DNA of 64,000 nucleotides from Drosophila pseudoobscura (taxonomy: Eukaryota > Arthropoda > Insecta > Diptera > Drosophilidae). The position numbers and the translations under genes are program-made. Under the pieces are notes generated by a model that saw only the letters and a program-made list of their open reading frames with translations, did not search any database and was not told where the DNA came from. The first letter of the stretch is position 1. The number at the start of each line of letters is the position of its first letter. This document shows, in pieces, positions 1 to 9,658 of the stretch. Where the stretch lies: positions 61,395,869 through 61,459,868 of the forward strand of contig NC_046683.1 in the NCBI RefSeq assembly GCF_009870125.1, given 5' to 3'.

Positions 1-3000
1 GTGTCCATCATGTGCCTGTGCATGGCAGCTGGTGAGTACTCGAAATTAGTAGCTTTAGTAGCACTTAGAGCTTAAGCAGCCGCCACGTCGGCTTCGCCCA
101 ATTGACCTTTATCGGTGGAAACTCCACGGCGAATTTTCGCAAGGTTGCAAAAAAACAATGAAATAAACGCAAAAACAAACCACTCGGCACTCGGCGGTCG
201 GCAGTCGGCACTCGGCGGCTTCGGTCGTTGGCCAAGGCAAATAAACTTGAAAAAATGATGATCGAAAATATCGGAGTTGTTGCAAGTCATTAGCGGCATG
301 CGATCGATCAAATTTATCCTTCGATCGGTGATGCAATACCCCCAGAAAACCAGAAACCTCAAACCAGAAATAGCTGAGCGAACATCAGATTGTGATCGAG
401 ATGGAGATGGAGATGGAAAGACAATCGAAAAGGAAACCGAGAAAACTGTGGCATGAGGACGAAACCGGAGTTGGCCATAAGCCAAAAAAAAAAAAACATC
501 AAAATTAGCATAGGCAAAACGAGCAAAACCTGCGACTGGCTGGCTGGCTGGCAATCGGTTCCGTTTTAATATATTTTTGGACTCGGCAACGTTGTTTATG
601 CAATAATCATTTTAATGTTGAACCGAAAACGGGTTCCCAATACACCAACAACAGTTAGGTTAGCCAATCCCCGTACCGAACCGTACCGAACCGAACCCGT
701 TTGAGCAGACACCTTACGTGAGAAACTGCCAGTCAACCAGGCAGGCACATTCCCCAGTTCCATTTCCATTTCCATATCCATCTGGAGATATGGCCATGTC
801 TGCGCCTATAAATGGCAGGTGAGCCCCGAGGCTTTCGTTGCCCTTTCGTTTTCATTTGAACGCCGCGTCGTGCCGCGAGATGAAGATAAAGACGGTGGCT
901 ATGAACAAAAATGAGAGTTGTTTTGGGTCGGTCGGCTAGAAGTGGTACTCGGTACTCGGTACTGGTACTGGTACTGCCACTCGTATTTCCCCACCAGCGC
1001 AGACCAAACCGGTTGTTCGCTTTGGAGTACGAAAACAGTTCGAGCCACTATTATATTATAATATATTATTATGAGGTATTATAGAACAGGCTTAGGCTTA
1101 TCACACAACAAGATAAAATCCACAGGAATGCGAATTCCAGATCAAATCCATAAATATATACTGCCCGAATTCGAATTCGATTTCGAAATCGAATGATGAT
1201 TATTCCAACCATGATTTACACACTTTCTTATAAGCAACCAGACTCATTTACTCCATTTCAAACAGGAAAATCCCAGCAGGAGAAGCTGGAGGGCGTTGAC
1301 GTCGAGGAGGTCTGTGCGGATCGTCCCGCCGACGAGTACTTCCGCCTGGAGGCCGATGGCGACTGCCGCGAGGTGTACAGGTAAGGGAGCACACTCCAAG
1401 CAACTTCCAGAGATTGTCCGATTTCCTGCAGTCTATATGGCTATGCTATTGTTCTTTAAAACCAACCAAACAACCAACCAACCAACCAACCAACTCTTTG
1501 TATCGGTATCGAAAGGTGCGACAGCGCCGGTGAAGATGGCAGCAATCGCCTGGCACCGATTAAATGTGCCGGCGGCTTGGCGTTCGATGTTTTGCGACAG
1601 CTTTGCGATTGGAAATCGAACGTGAAGAATTGCGATGTCCAAGAAAGTAAGTGGGGCCCACAAGAGGCCACAACCCACCGTTCCGAGTGCCGATAGCCTC
1701 CGGCTCCGGCTCCGGATAGTACTTCCAAAGGCTTTCAGCCCAAATGCCCAATCTTCCACCCTCCTAACTCTGTCTCTGTCTTTGTCTATCTGTCTCTCAC
1801 TATGTCTATTCGTATGTGTGTGCGCCTCGTAGCTCATTGTGCGTTTGTGTCTGTGTCACTAAACCAAACCAAAACCAAACCAAACCAAACCAAAACCAAA
1901 ACCAAAACTCCCCCTGAAATATCGTTCGTGTCATTGCATAATTACCACCCAGACTCCCCCCTAAATTGAAGACTCCCCACTTAGTGCCAAAGTTCTTTTA
2001 GCTAGCCAAAGAATGTAGAGATCCACAGCAAACAGCCACAGCCAAAGCAAACAGCTACAGCAAAAGCAACATGAACATCAAACAACAACAAAATGAACTT
2101 TATTTTTTAGATGTACTAAATCGGGTTTGAAAGAAATTCAGTGTCCCTCCGGTTTGGCCTTTGATGTGATCAAACAGACCTGCGACTGGAAGGCCAAGGT
2201 GACCAATTGCGATGAGAAAGAGAGTAAGTGTGCCGTAACAACAACAACAACAACAACCAAGCTAGAAAACCAACAACAACAAAAACCAAAACAAAACAAA
2301 ACAAATCAATTCCTGGAACCACACTTGTACATACAGTAGTCAGCAATGTTAGATTCGGAACTTTGGTAGAATCAAATCCGTTAACCCACTCCAAAATCCA
2401 AAATCCAAAAACACAAACCTAACCCGCACCAAATGGTAGACACCACCACACAATGGTGTGATCGTTGCGAAACCCACCACCCAACACCCACTACCCACCA
2501 CCCACTACCCGCTAACCCACCTACCAAACTCACCAAATCAGCCGCACTAACCGCACTCATGCATTCATATGTATATTTCTCATTTCAAAATTTAGACATG
2601 TGTTGTCACTAACCAAACTTTAGGCACAAGACCCTCAAGATGATCCTTGATCTAACCCCCATCCACCATCTCTCATTCGCACGTTTCTACAGAGCCCCGC
2701 AAGGCCAAGCCCATCCTGAAGACGGATGAGCCCATCTGTCCAGAGGGTAAGCTGTCCTGCGGCGATGGCGAGTGCCTCGACAAGGAGCTCTTCTGCAACG
2801 GCAAGCCCGATTGCAAGGACGAGTCCGATGAGAACGCCTGCTGTGAGTGTCACCTGTCCCTTGACAATCCCTGATCCCCAGCACACAGACTAATCTCCCA
2901 ACTTAACAGCTGTCGATGAGGATCCCAACCGTGCCCCCGAGTGCGATCCCACCCAGTGCGCCCTGCCCGATTGCTTCTGCTCGGCGGACGGAACCCGCAT

Positions 3001-4060
3001 TCCCGGCGGAATCGAGCCCCAGCAGGTGCCCCAGATGATCACGATCACCTTCAACGGTGCCGTGAACGTGGACAACATCGATCTGTACGATGATCTCTTC
3101 AATGGCCAGCGCCAGAACCCCAACGGCTGCTCCATCAAGGGCACCTTCTTCGTCTCGCACAAGTACACCAACTACTCGGCCGTGCAGGATCTGCACCGTC
3201 GTGGCCACGAGATCTCCGTGTTCTCGCTGACGCACAAGGACGACCCCAACTACTGGTCCGGCGGTAGCTACGACGATTGGCTGGCCGAGATGGCCGGATC
3301 CCGATTGATTGTCGAGCGTTTTGCCAACATCACCGACGGCTCGATCATCGGCATGCGTGCCCCCTACCTCCGTGTGGGCGGCAACAAGCAGTTCGAGATG
3401 ATGGCGGATCAGTTCTTCGTGTACGACGCCTCGATCACCGCCTCCCTGGGCCGCGTGCCCATCTGGCCCTACACCCTGTACTTCCGCATGCCCCACAAGT
3501 GCAACGGCAACGCCCACAACTGCCCCTCCCGTAGCCATCCCGTGTGGGAGATGGTGATGAACGAGCTGGATCGTCGCGACGACCCCACCTTCGATGAGTC
3601 CCTGCCCGGTTGCCACATGGTCGACTCCTGCTCGAACGTCGCCTCTGGCGAGCAGTTTGCGCGCCTCCTGCGCCACAACTTCAACCGCCACTACAACAGC
3701 AACCGTGCCCCTCTGGGTCTGCACTTCCACGCCTCGTGGCTGAAGTCCAAGAAGGAGTACCGCGACGAGCTGGTCAAGTTCATCGAGGAGATGCTGGGCC
3801 GCAACGATGTGTTCTTCGTGACCAACCTGCAGGTGATCCAGTGGATGCAGAACCCCACCGAGCTGAACTCGCTGCGCGACTTCCAGGAGTGGAAGGAGAA
3901 GTGCGATGTCAAGGGCCAGCCCTACTGCTCGCTGCCCAACGCCTGCCCCCTGACCACTCGGGAGCTGCCCGGCGAGACCCTGCGCCTGTTCACGTGCATG
4001 GAGTGCCCCAACAACTATCCCTGGATCCTCGATCCCACTGGCGACGGCTTCTCCGTCTAA
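1..4060 (+). CDS. verm: Vermiform, secreted chitin deacetylase-like protein (5' end outside window)
   Basis: Extracellular chitin-modifying protein of the tracheal lumen and cuticle; in flies the Serp/Verm pair limits tracheal tube length (family knowledge). Exons seen: 1-31 (end of a hydrophobic signal peptide, donor gtgagt), 1266-1380, then either 1516-1646 or 2111-2223, then 2693-2842 and 2910-4060, stop TAA. Every junction is GT/AG and the phases agree (1, 2, 1, 1). Domain order: signal peptide, CBM14 chitin-binding domain with six cysteines split between exon 2 and the alternative exon, LDL-receptor class A repeat (exon 2693-2842, ending in the CKDESDENAC acidic calcium-cage signature), then a polysaccharide-deacetylase domain. 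Visible deacetylase motifs include RAPYLRVGG and LGLHFHASWL. Catalytic motif 1 reads TFNG rather than TFDD. I chose verm over its paralogue serp because of the alternative chitin-binding exons, known for the beetle orthologue CDA2, and the neighbouring genes. Confidence 0.93.
32..1265 (+). other. verm: verm intron (left part of window)
   Basis: No second gene is seen here. It contains short homopolymers, a repeated GGTACT stretch near 950-975, and an 18-bp perfect palindrome at 1176-1193 some 72 bp before exon 2. Open frames on the minus strand in this interval are low-complexity and have no splice-compatible partners. Confidence 0.7.
1516..1646 (+). CDS. verm: verm alternative chitin-binding exon, version a
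   Basis: 131-nt cassette, acceptor aaag at 1512-1515 and donor gtaagt at 1647. It encodes the last four cysteines of the CBM14 domain and is six residues longer than version b. It enters in phase 2 and leaves in phase 1, exactly like the exon at 2111-2223. Including both would break the frame (131+113 is not a multiple of three), so use should be mutually exclusive. Shared core with version b: GLAFDV, CDWK and NCD. Confidence 0.85.
2111..2223 (+). CDS. verm: verm alternative chitin-binding exon, version b
   Basis: 113-nt cassette, acceptor ttttttag at 2103-2110 and donor gtaagt at 2224. It encodes the same part of the CBM14 domain as version a: cysteines conserved, spacing before the fourth cysteine shorter, many other residues changed. 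Phase is identical to version a. It lies about 465 bp downstream, with CA/AAC-rich intron between them. Confidence 0.88.
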
Positions 4061-4792
4061 GGCAGAACACTCTCCTGCTCTTTTACTTTTCCAAAACCAA
4101 CAAGAGAACAACTCATAGTAGTTCCACCGAGAGTCTGATAAACTAAAACACCCACAAAAACAAAAACCCTTCAAGCAAGCAAACAAACAATATGTTGAAC
4201 CATCTACACAAAAATACTCAATTAGTTGCATCTTGTGTGATCCTAAAAAGAAGTTTCGTTTCTTTTCCCTCTCTATTATTTATGCAAATCTTATCGTTTC
4301 CGTTTCGTTTCGTCTCTCACTCTCCACTTTCTATACCCCCTATAGTCCGCTGTTTGTCTCTCAACTCTTTCTCTTTCCCTTCCTAATGCCTATATCTTTT
4401 CCTTGATCTGCTCGTACTATTTCTGTTTCGTTTCTCATTTATGTTGATGATAAAGTGATTTTTTTTTTAATTTACTTCGCTGCTTCTTTGATCTGTTCAA
4501 AGATAATTTTCAAAAACACAAAAAAACCAAGCGCCAAAAATCGCAGCAGCACAAAAATATCTTCGTAATTGTATAAGTATTTTTTATAAGAAAAATATAA
4601 AAAATATATATAAAAAAAAGAATAATACTTACTGGTTTTAATGTGGGACTTACGGAAGGGAGGCGATCGGATCCCTGATAAATGGATAAACGGAGCTGTA
4701 AAGACCACAAATGAAACTCATAAAAACAGAAAAGAATAACGAAGAATAAGAAGGATACGTATTTTTGTTGTTAGTAGTGCTACTTTATAGAT

Positions 4793-4798
4793 TTTATT
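4793..4798 (-). terminator. Gbeta76C: Candidate poly(A) signal for Gbeta76C
   Basis: AATAAA on the minus strand, about 230 bp beyond the TAA stop. It is the nearest canonical signal I see on that strand. The 4061-5028 interval between the two convergent genes is A/T-rich UTR-like sequence with no other gene. Confidence 0.5.
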
Positions 4799-5028
4799 CT
4801 CGCACATGCAATTTGCTCTGGGTTAACTACTCGCCACAGCTACGTTTTAAGTTAGTAAATATTATTAGACGACGGCATTCGACCATTGGACTGGATTGGA
4901 GCCAGGAGTCGGGAGTCGGGAGTTGGGAGTTGGGAGTGATTAGAGCCACCGAGTCTGCGACCAACTCATTGTTGTCCACGCGGCGACAAAATACAAAAGC
5001 AAAAAAAAAAAACAAAAAAGAAAGTTAA

Positions 5029-6439
5029 TTAGAGCCACAGGCGCACTTGTTGATCCCAACTGGTCGAAGCTAGACACATGCCATTGGGGCACAGGCTGAT
5101 GCAAGTAATCCGATTCTCGTGTCCAGACAGTGTGCCTATGGCAGGGACGGGGGGGCGGGCGAGAGACAAAACAAGAAATCGATATAAGCATTTGCATAGG
5201 TTTCTCCACCACCATGTCTATACCCATCCACCAATACCCACCCGTATGCTTCTGTTTCATCGTGTCCCACGAGTGCACCATGCCCTCAATGCCGCCGCAC
5301 ATTAGGTAGCGCCCGCTGGTCGATAGAGCTAATGAGCACACAACACAAAATCAGATTAAAAATTGTCAAAAGTCAAGGCGAATAGCACGCCAAAGACGCA
5401 CCGCACGAAGTGAAGCCCGTGTTCTTCTGGGGTGGGGCGTACAGGCCGATTTGTTGATCCGATCGCAAGTCGTACAAGCGCGCCGTCTGATCCTCCGAGC
5501 AGGAGGCGAAGCCATAGCCATTTGGATGGTACTGTGCAAAACAGAACCTTATGATGCAATTTGCCAGAGACGAAGCTTGAAAGATGTACTTACGCATACA
5601 GAGGAGACGTCCATGTCGTGGCCAAAGAACATCTGCTTGTGGCCCTGTTCGCGTACATCCCACAATTTGGCAGTTTTGTCCACAGAGCCCGTTATGTAAG
5701 TCTGCATATCGGGAGACAGCGACAGGCCAGCGATGTCGCCAGCATGCCCATTGAAATCCATTGTCTTGACACCCTTCTCCAGATCCCAATGGCAGCTGCA
5801 ACGATACAAAAGTGCTAGTACAGCCAATACTCTTCTAGAGATGGAGAGATACCTTACATCTTCATGTCGCCCGATCCGGTGATCAAATGGCTATCGTCGA
5901 GGAAGCGACAGGAGCTGAGGAAGCCCTCGTAGCCCACGAGCTCGCGCACCATTTTGGCCACGCCCGAGGCATCGCGATTGTTCACATCGTAGACAGTGCA
6001 GGCGTTATCCATGCCGCCGCAGGCCACGAAATTCCCCGATGGCGAGAAGGCCACCGTCATCACCCAGGCCGATCGCAAGGGTATGATCTGCACTTTGTTG
6101 GCTGTCCATGTGTCCCAGATGATCAGTTTGCCATCCAGCGAGCCAGTGACGCAGTGGCGCGAGTCGCCAGCGAAGTGCACCGAGTTGACCTTGTTGATGT
6201 GACCCTTGAGAATCTTCTTCGACGAGAAGCGGATCTTGGTCACATCACTCATGTCGCCGCATTTGTCGGCCAACGTGCAATCCGCCTTGGCCTTTTGGTC
6301 CTCCTGCAAAGAGATGAAGTTTGATTTGAATCCCATGTGATTGGAGCAGCTTCGGGGGAAAAAACGCAACCTTAAACTTCTCTATCATGCCATTGATTTC
6401 GTCGTATAGGGCCTGTGTTTCTGGATCAATTTTAGGCAT
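5029..6439 (-). CDS. Gbeta76C: Eye-type heterotrimeric G-protein beta subunit, six coding exons
   Basis: Beta subunit that couples rhodopsin to Gq alpha in photoreceptors (family knowledge). Minus-strand coding exons: 6439-6371, 6303-5858, 5795-5594, 5531-5402, 5328-5242 and 5135-5029, all GT/AG. They sum to 1041 nt, giving 346 residues plus stop, the length I know for this protein. The product starts MPKIDPETQALYDEINGMIE, an N-terminal helix that pairs with G gamma, followed by seven WD40 blades with LWDV, IIWDTW, HSWDTM and a C-terminal RLWL. Close similarity to D. melanogaster Gbeta76C and the neighbouring genes support the name. Start ATG is at 6439-6437. It is convergent with verm (969 bp between stops) and divergent from the MADF gene (443 bp between start codons). 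Confidence 0.96.
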
Positions 6440-6747
6440 GATTGAGCATTAATCGAGGGACGAAACCGAAAGGAAACCAATTTTTTGCAAGTCAATGTTG
6501 ATTTATATCGCACCGCGTCGCAAAACAAACTAAATGTTCAAGAAAATGTTTCGCTTACATGTTATGATGTTTTCTTTTGCCTTTGCGGTAATGCAATTAA
6601 CTAATTGGATTAGTTTAATACAAATACAATACATTGAAGACATTATTTACGCGCTACAAATCGAAACAAACACAGTGTCGGGGCTGCCAACTTGGCCAAA
6701 AATTGTGGCCCGCCCGGCAGTGCACCACACTGGCAGCGGCGCGAGCC

Positions 6748-6758
6748 TGGTCACACTA
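6748..6758 (+). promoter_or_regulatory. Core promoter Motif 1 (M1BP-type), TGGTCACACTA
   Basis: Exact match to the Drosophila core-promoter Motif 1 consensus YGGTCACACTR, 125 bp upstream of the MADF gene start codon and in its orientation. Motif 1 promoters lack TATA and usually drive broadly expressed genes (established knowledge). No TATA box is apparent between 6440 and 6882. Confidence 0.7.
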
Positions 6759-6882
6759 ATTAGACAACTGATGGGCCAGCTGTTCGGTCACCTCATTTTT
6801 GTTTGCCTTGCTTTTATTTATAAGAATTAACCAAATAAACAGACCGCCCCGCCAGCAGGATGTATCAATAAAGAAACGTAGA

Positions 6883-9233
6883 ATGGAGCCTCTACCATGT
6901 GCCAGCCAACACCACCAACAGTCGCCGCAACAGCAGCAGCAGCAGCAACTCGGAAATCTCAGCATGGATTCGAGTCTGGCCGATAATGTGGTCAGCATAC
7001 CCAAAGAACTGATTCTATTATCGCTCGTCTCCCAGCAGCAGTGCCTGTACAATCCCAAGCATCCGCACTATCGCAGTACAAAGAGCAAGGACGAAAAGTG
7101 GGCAGAGATTGGCGGACAAGTGGGTTGGTCAGGTGAGTAGTCTGCAGCCTGCAGCCTGCAGCGTGCAACCCCATGGTGACCCTCAGAGTCATGTTCTCTG
7201 TCTTTCAGACACACAATGCAAGGGCAAATGGAAGGCCCTGAGGGATCAATATTGCCGCGAGCTGAAGCGCGCCAAAACCTGTGCCAAACCCGTCAAGTGG
7301 AAATACTTTAAGGAACTGGACTTTCTGCGTCCATATGCGCTGGCGCGAAAGTAAGTAGCATCCCCAGGGTCAATAAACAGCCCACTAAGATTTTCTGTTT
7401 ACTGCAGCTATCGTGGAACATCTGGACAGAATGCAAATGGTGTTGTGTCCACAGAGCCGCCCCTCACGCTGCCCATAAGCAATTCGTTTAGCAGCAACAG
7501 CAGCAGCAGTCAGAACTTGCACCTAACCGGCAGCATTAAGATCGAAGATGCCACCGCGGCCACTCTCCTGGACAACTGCAATATTGTTCAGTTTCTGCAA
7601 CAGCATGTGCCATCTACAGCGTCGCCTGGGGCAGGGGTCGTCACGACTGCCACCGACAAGAAGTCTGGATCAGCTTTCATTACCAATCACATTAACACCG
7701 TCATGCAGCAGCAGCTGCAGGCCCAGCCAGGCAATAACTGGAACTATCTGACCGATGCAGGAGGCGCCACGACAGCCTCCAGCATTGTACAGTGCGGCAC
7801 GCAGAATGCCACCACCGTAGTGGAGATTGTCGACTGTGTAAATGCCACTAACAATCAGTCAAACTCTGCGGCCACAACAAAGGCAACAACAGCCACGACA
7901 ACGTCGGCGTCGACGCATAATCACTCGACGAACGCCGAGGAGGAAGATGACGATCCCATACACACGTTCCTCAACATGGAAAGCTATTTCGAGAAAGAAC
8001 TGATTACGCTGATACAGCAGGAGGATATGATCTACAACTATGGCAATGAAAACTATCGCAATGCCAAGCTAAAGATGGAGGTGTGGGAGGAGATAGCACG
8101 GAAACTAAAGAAGTCGGGTGAGTCTTCACCTAAAGTGTGTCTTCACACTGTTTGGCACACTCTGAACTATCTGTCCTTGCAGTGAAACAATGCCGGCTTA
8201 AGTGGAAAGCCTTGCGGGACCAATACGCACGCGAGCACAAACGTCTGAGGACCATGATGCAAATAGAGGCCACATCGCGCTGGAAGCACTACGACACTCT
8301 CAGCTTCCTTCAGAAGTACATACAACAAAAGGCGCTGTAAGGCACCAACATTTGTCTGGCTCCTCTGTGCAGAATATTTGTAACTACTTTGGCATTTTTT
8401 TCAGTGAGGCTGATCCTCCACTCAGCATGCTGCTGCCCAAGCATGATCTAGAGGAGCATCTGGGTGGTCATGGCTCCCACTCACCGCCGACACAGCCAAA
8501 CACCATGGAGACGTCCTCGGGCAGTTCACAGCTTAACATGGCCCTGCCCCCCCTGACGGGTCCACACAAGACGGAGTTGGCCAACGCGCTGCAAGAGCAG
8601 CAGCAGCAACAGCAGCAGCAGGAGGAGCAGAACCAGCAGGCCAGGGAGCTTTGTGTGGCCAGCTACGATGAAATGGACATTGAGAACTACATTAATGGCG
8701 ATGCGCACCACAACGACGAGGACGAGGAAGATGAAGATGAGGAAATGGAGAGCACCACGGTGCCGGAGCCGACTCCCCAGCAGCAAGAACAGCACGTGGT
8801 GGGCTATGACCATGACGAAAGCTCTGTGTACATGGCCGTTCAGAGTGTTAGCAATGCCTTGACCAAACATGAGCACCACAACGATACCTCGAGTAATCTG
8901 GAGCAGCAGCAGCAACAGCAGCTGCAATCTGCTGGGGGCTATCAGCAGAAGCTGGACGTTGAATTGACTTCACGTTATCAGAACGCGGCCACCACGCCGT
9001 GCTCCACACCGACTTCACGCTATTACTCCAATCAAATCTCACCCCTCAAGAGCGGACATCTGGAGTTCCCAGCCAGCGGCAGCAACGGCAGCAACGGCGA
9101 GGAGGATGAAATCGGTGCCTTCTTTAAGGCAGTGGCAATGAAGATTCGCAGTGCCCATATGGAGCCGGTGGCCTTTACAGATCTACAAATCGATATACTC
9201 CGTGTCATCAATGATGCACTGCGGAATCCATAA
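6883..9233 (+). CDS. Double MADF-domain, BESS-motif nuclear protein (probable CG8765 orthologue)
   Basis: MADF domains are Myb/SANT-like DNA-binding folds and BESS motifs mediate protein contacts, so a transcription regulator is likely. Coding exons: 6883-7132, 7209-7350, 7408-8117, 8183-8336 and 8405-9233, totalling 2085 nt and 694 residues. MADF1 spans about residues 40-128 (exons 1-2) and MADF2 about 325-415 (exons 3-4). Both have an intron at the same point, just before the QCKGKWKALRDQY / QCRLKWKALRDQY motif. The linker is Ser/Thr/Asn-rich. After MADF2 come poly-Gln and acidic EDEEDEDEE tracts, then a C-terminal BESS motif beginning near EIGAFFKAVAMKI. Exon 4 reads into an apparent TAA, but the same bases form the donor gtaag; splicing to 8405 restores the frame. 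The start is the first in-frame ATG. The CG8765 name is from remembered gene order, not alignment. Confidence 0.9.
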
Positions 9234-9652
9234 GAGATCTCTGCCAGAGGAACAGGAGGAGACCATAGCGGACCATATAAGGTTTCAGGACGTTTCTGTT
9301 TAATTGTAGCTCTTAAGTGTTATTTGAAAACTGTGTTTTTTTTTTTTAATTTATAGTAGAGTGGATAATTTCGTAAATTTCTTTATTATTTTGTGAACAC
9401 CGAACGAACCCTTCAAGCGAAACGCCATTGGCAGACGGTGCATGAACTAATGTGCTCCCAAAATGTGTTTAATGTAATGTACATAGTCGGAACAGAACCA
9501 TTTATACGAGTAGTGTTTAATAGCTTAGGAGGATGCTTCCGGATGCCCACACAAGTCCGGAACTAAAAGATTTTGATTTACTAGTATATGTGTAACCAAA
9601 TACATAGATTGTACGAGTAGCCTCGACATACAATAGCCAAAACAAAAACAAG

Positions 9653-9658
9653 AATAAA
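9653..9658 (+). terminator. Candidate poly(A) signal of the MADF/BESS gene
   Basis: AATAAA about 420 bp after the stop codon. The sequence from 9234 to here is A/T-rich with a T run at about 9338-9347, consistent with a 3' UTR. Confidence 0.55.

Noticed and set aside
2903-4231. 442-codon minus-strand frame over verm
   Set aside because: Antisense shadow of the deacetylase exon, caused by GC-rich third codon positions; Val/Gly/Leu-rich with no domain.
8337-8340. TAA directly after the second MADF domain as a stop codon
   Set aside because: The bases are part of the donor gtaag; splicing to 8405 is in phase and adds the acidic and BESS regions expected of this family.
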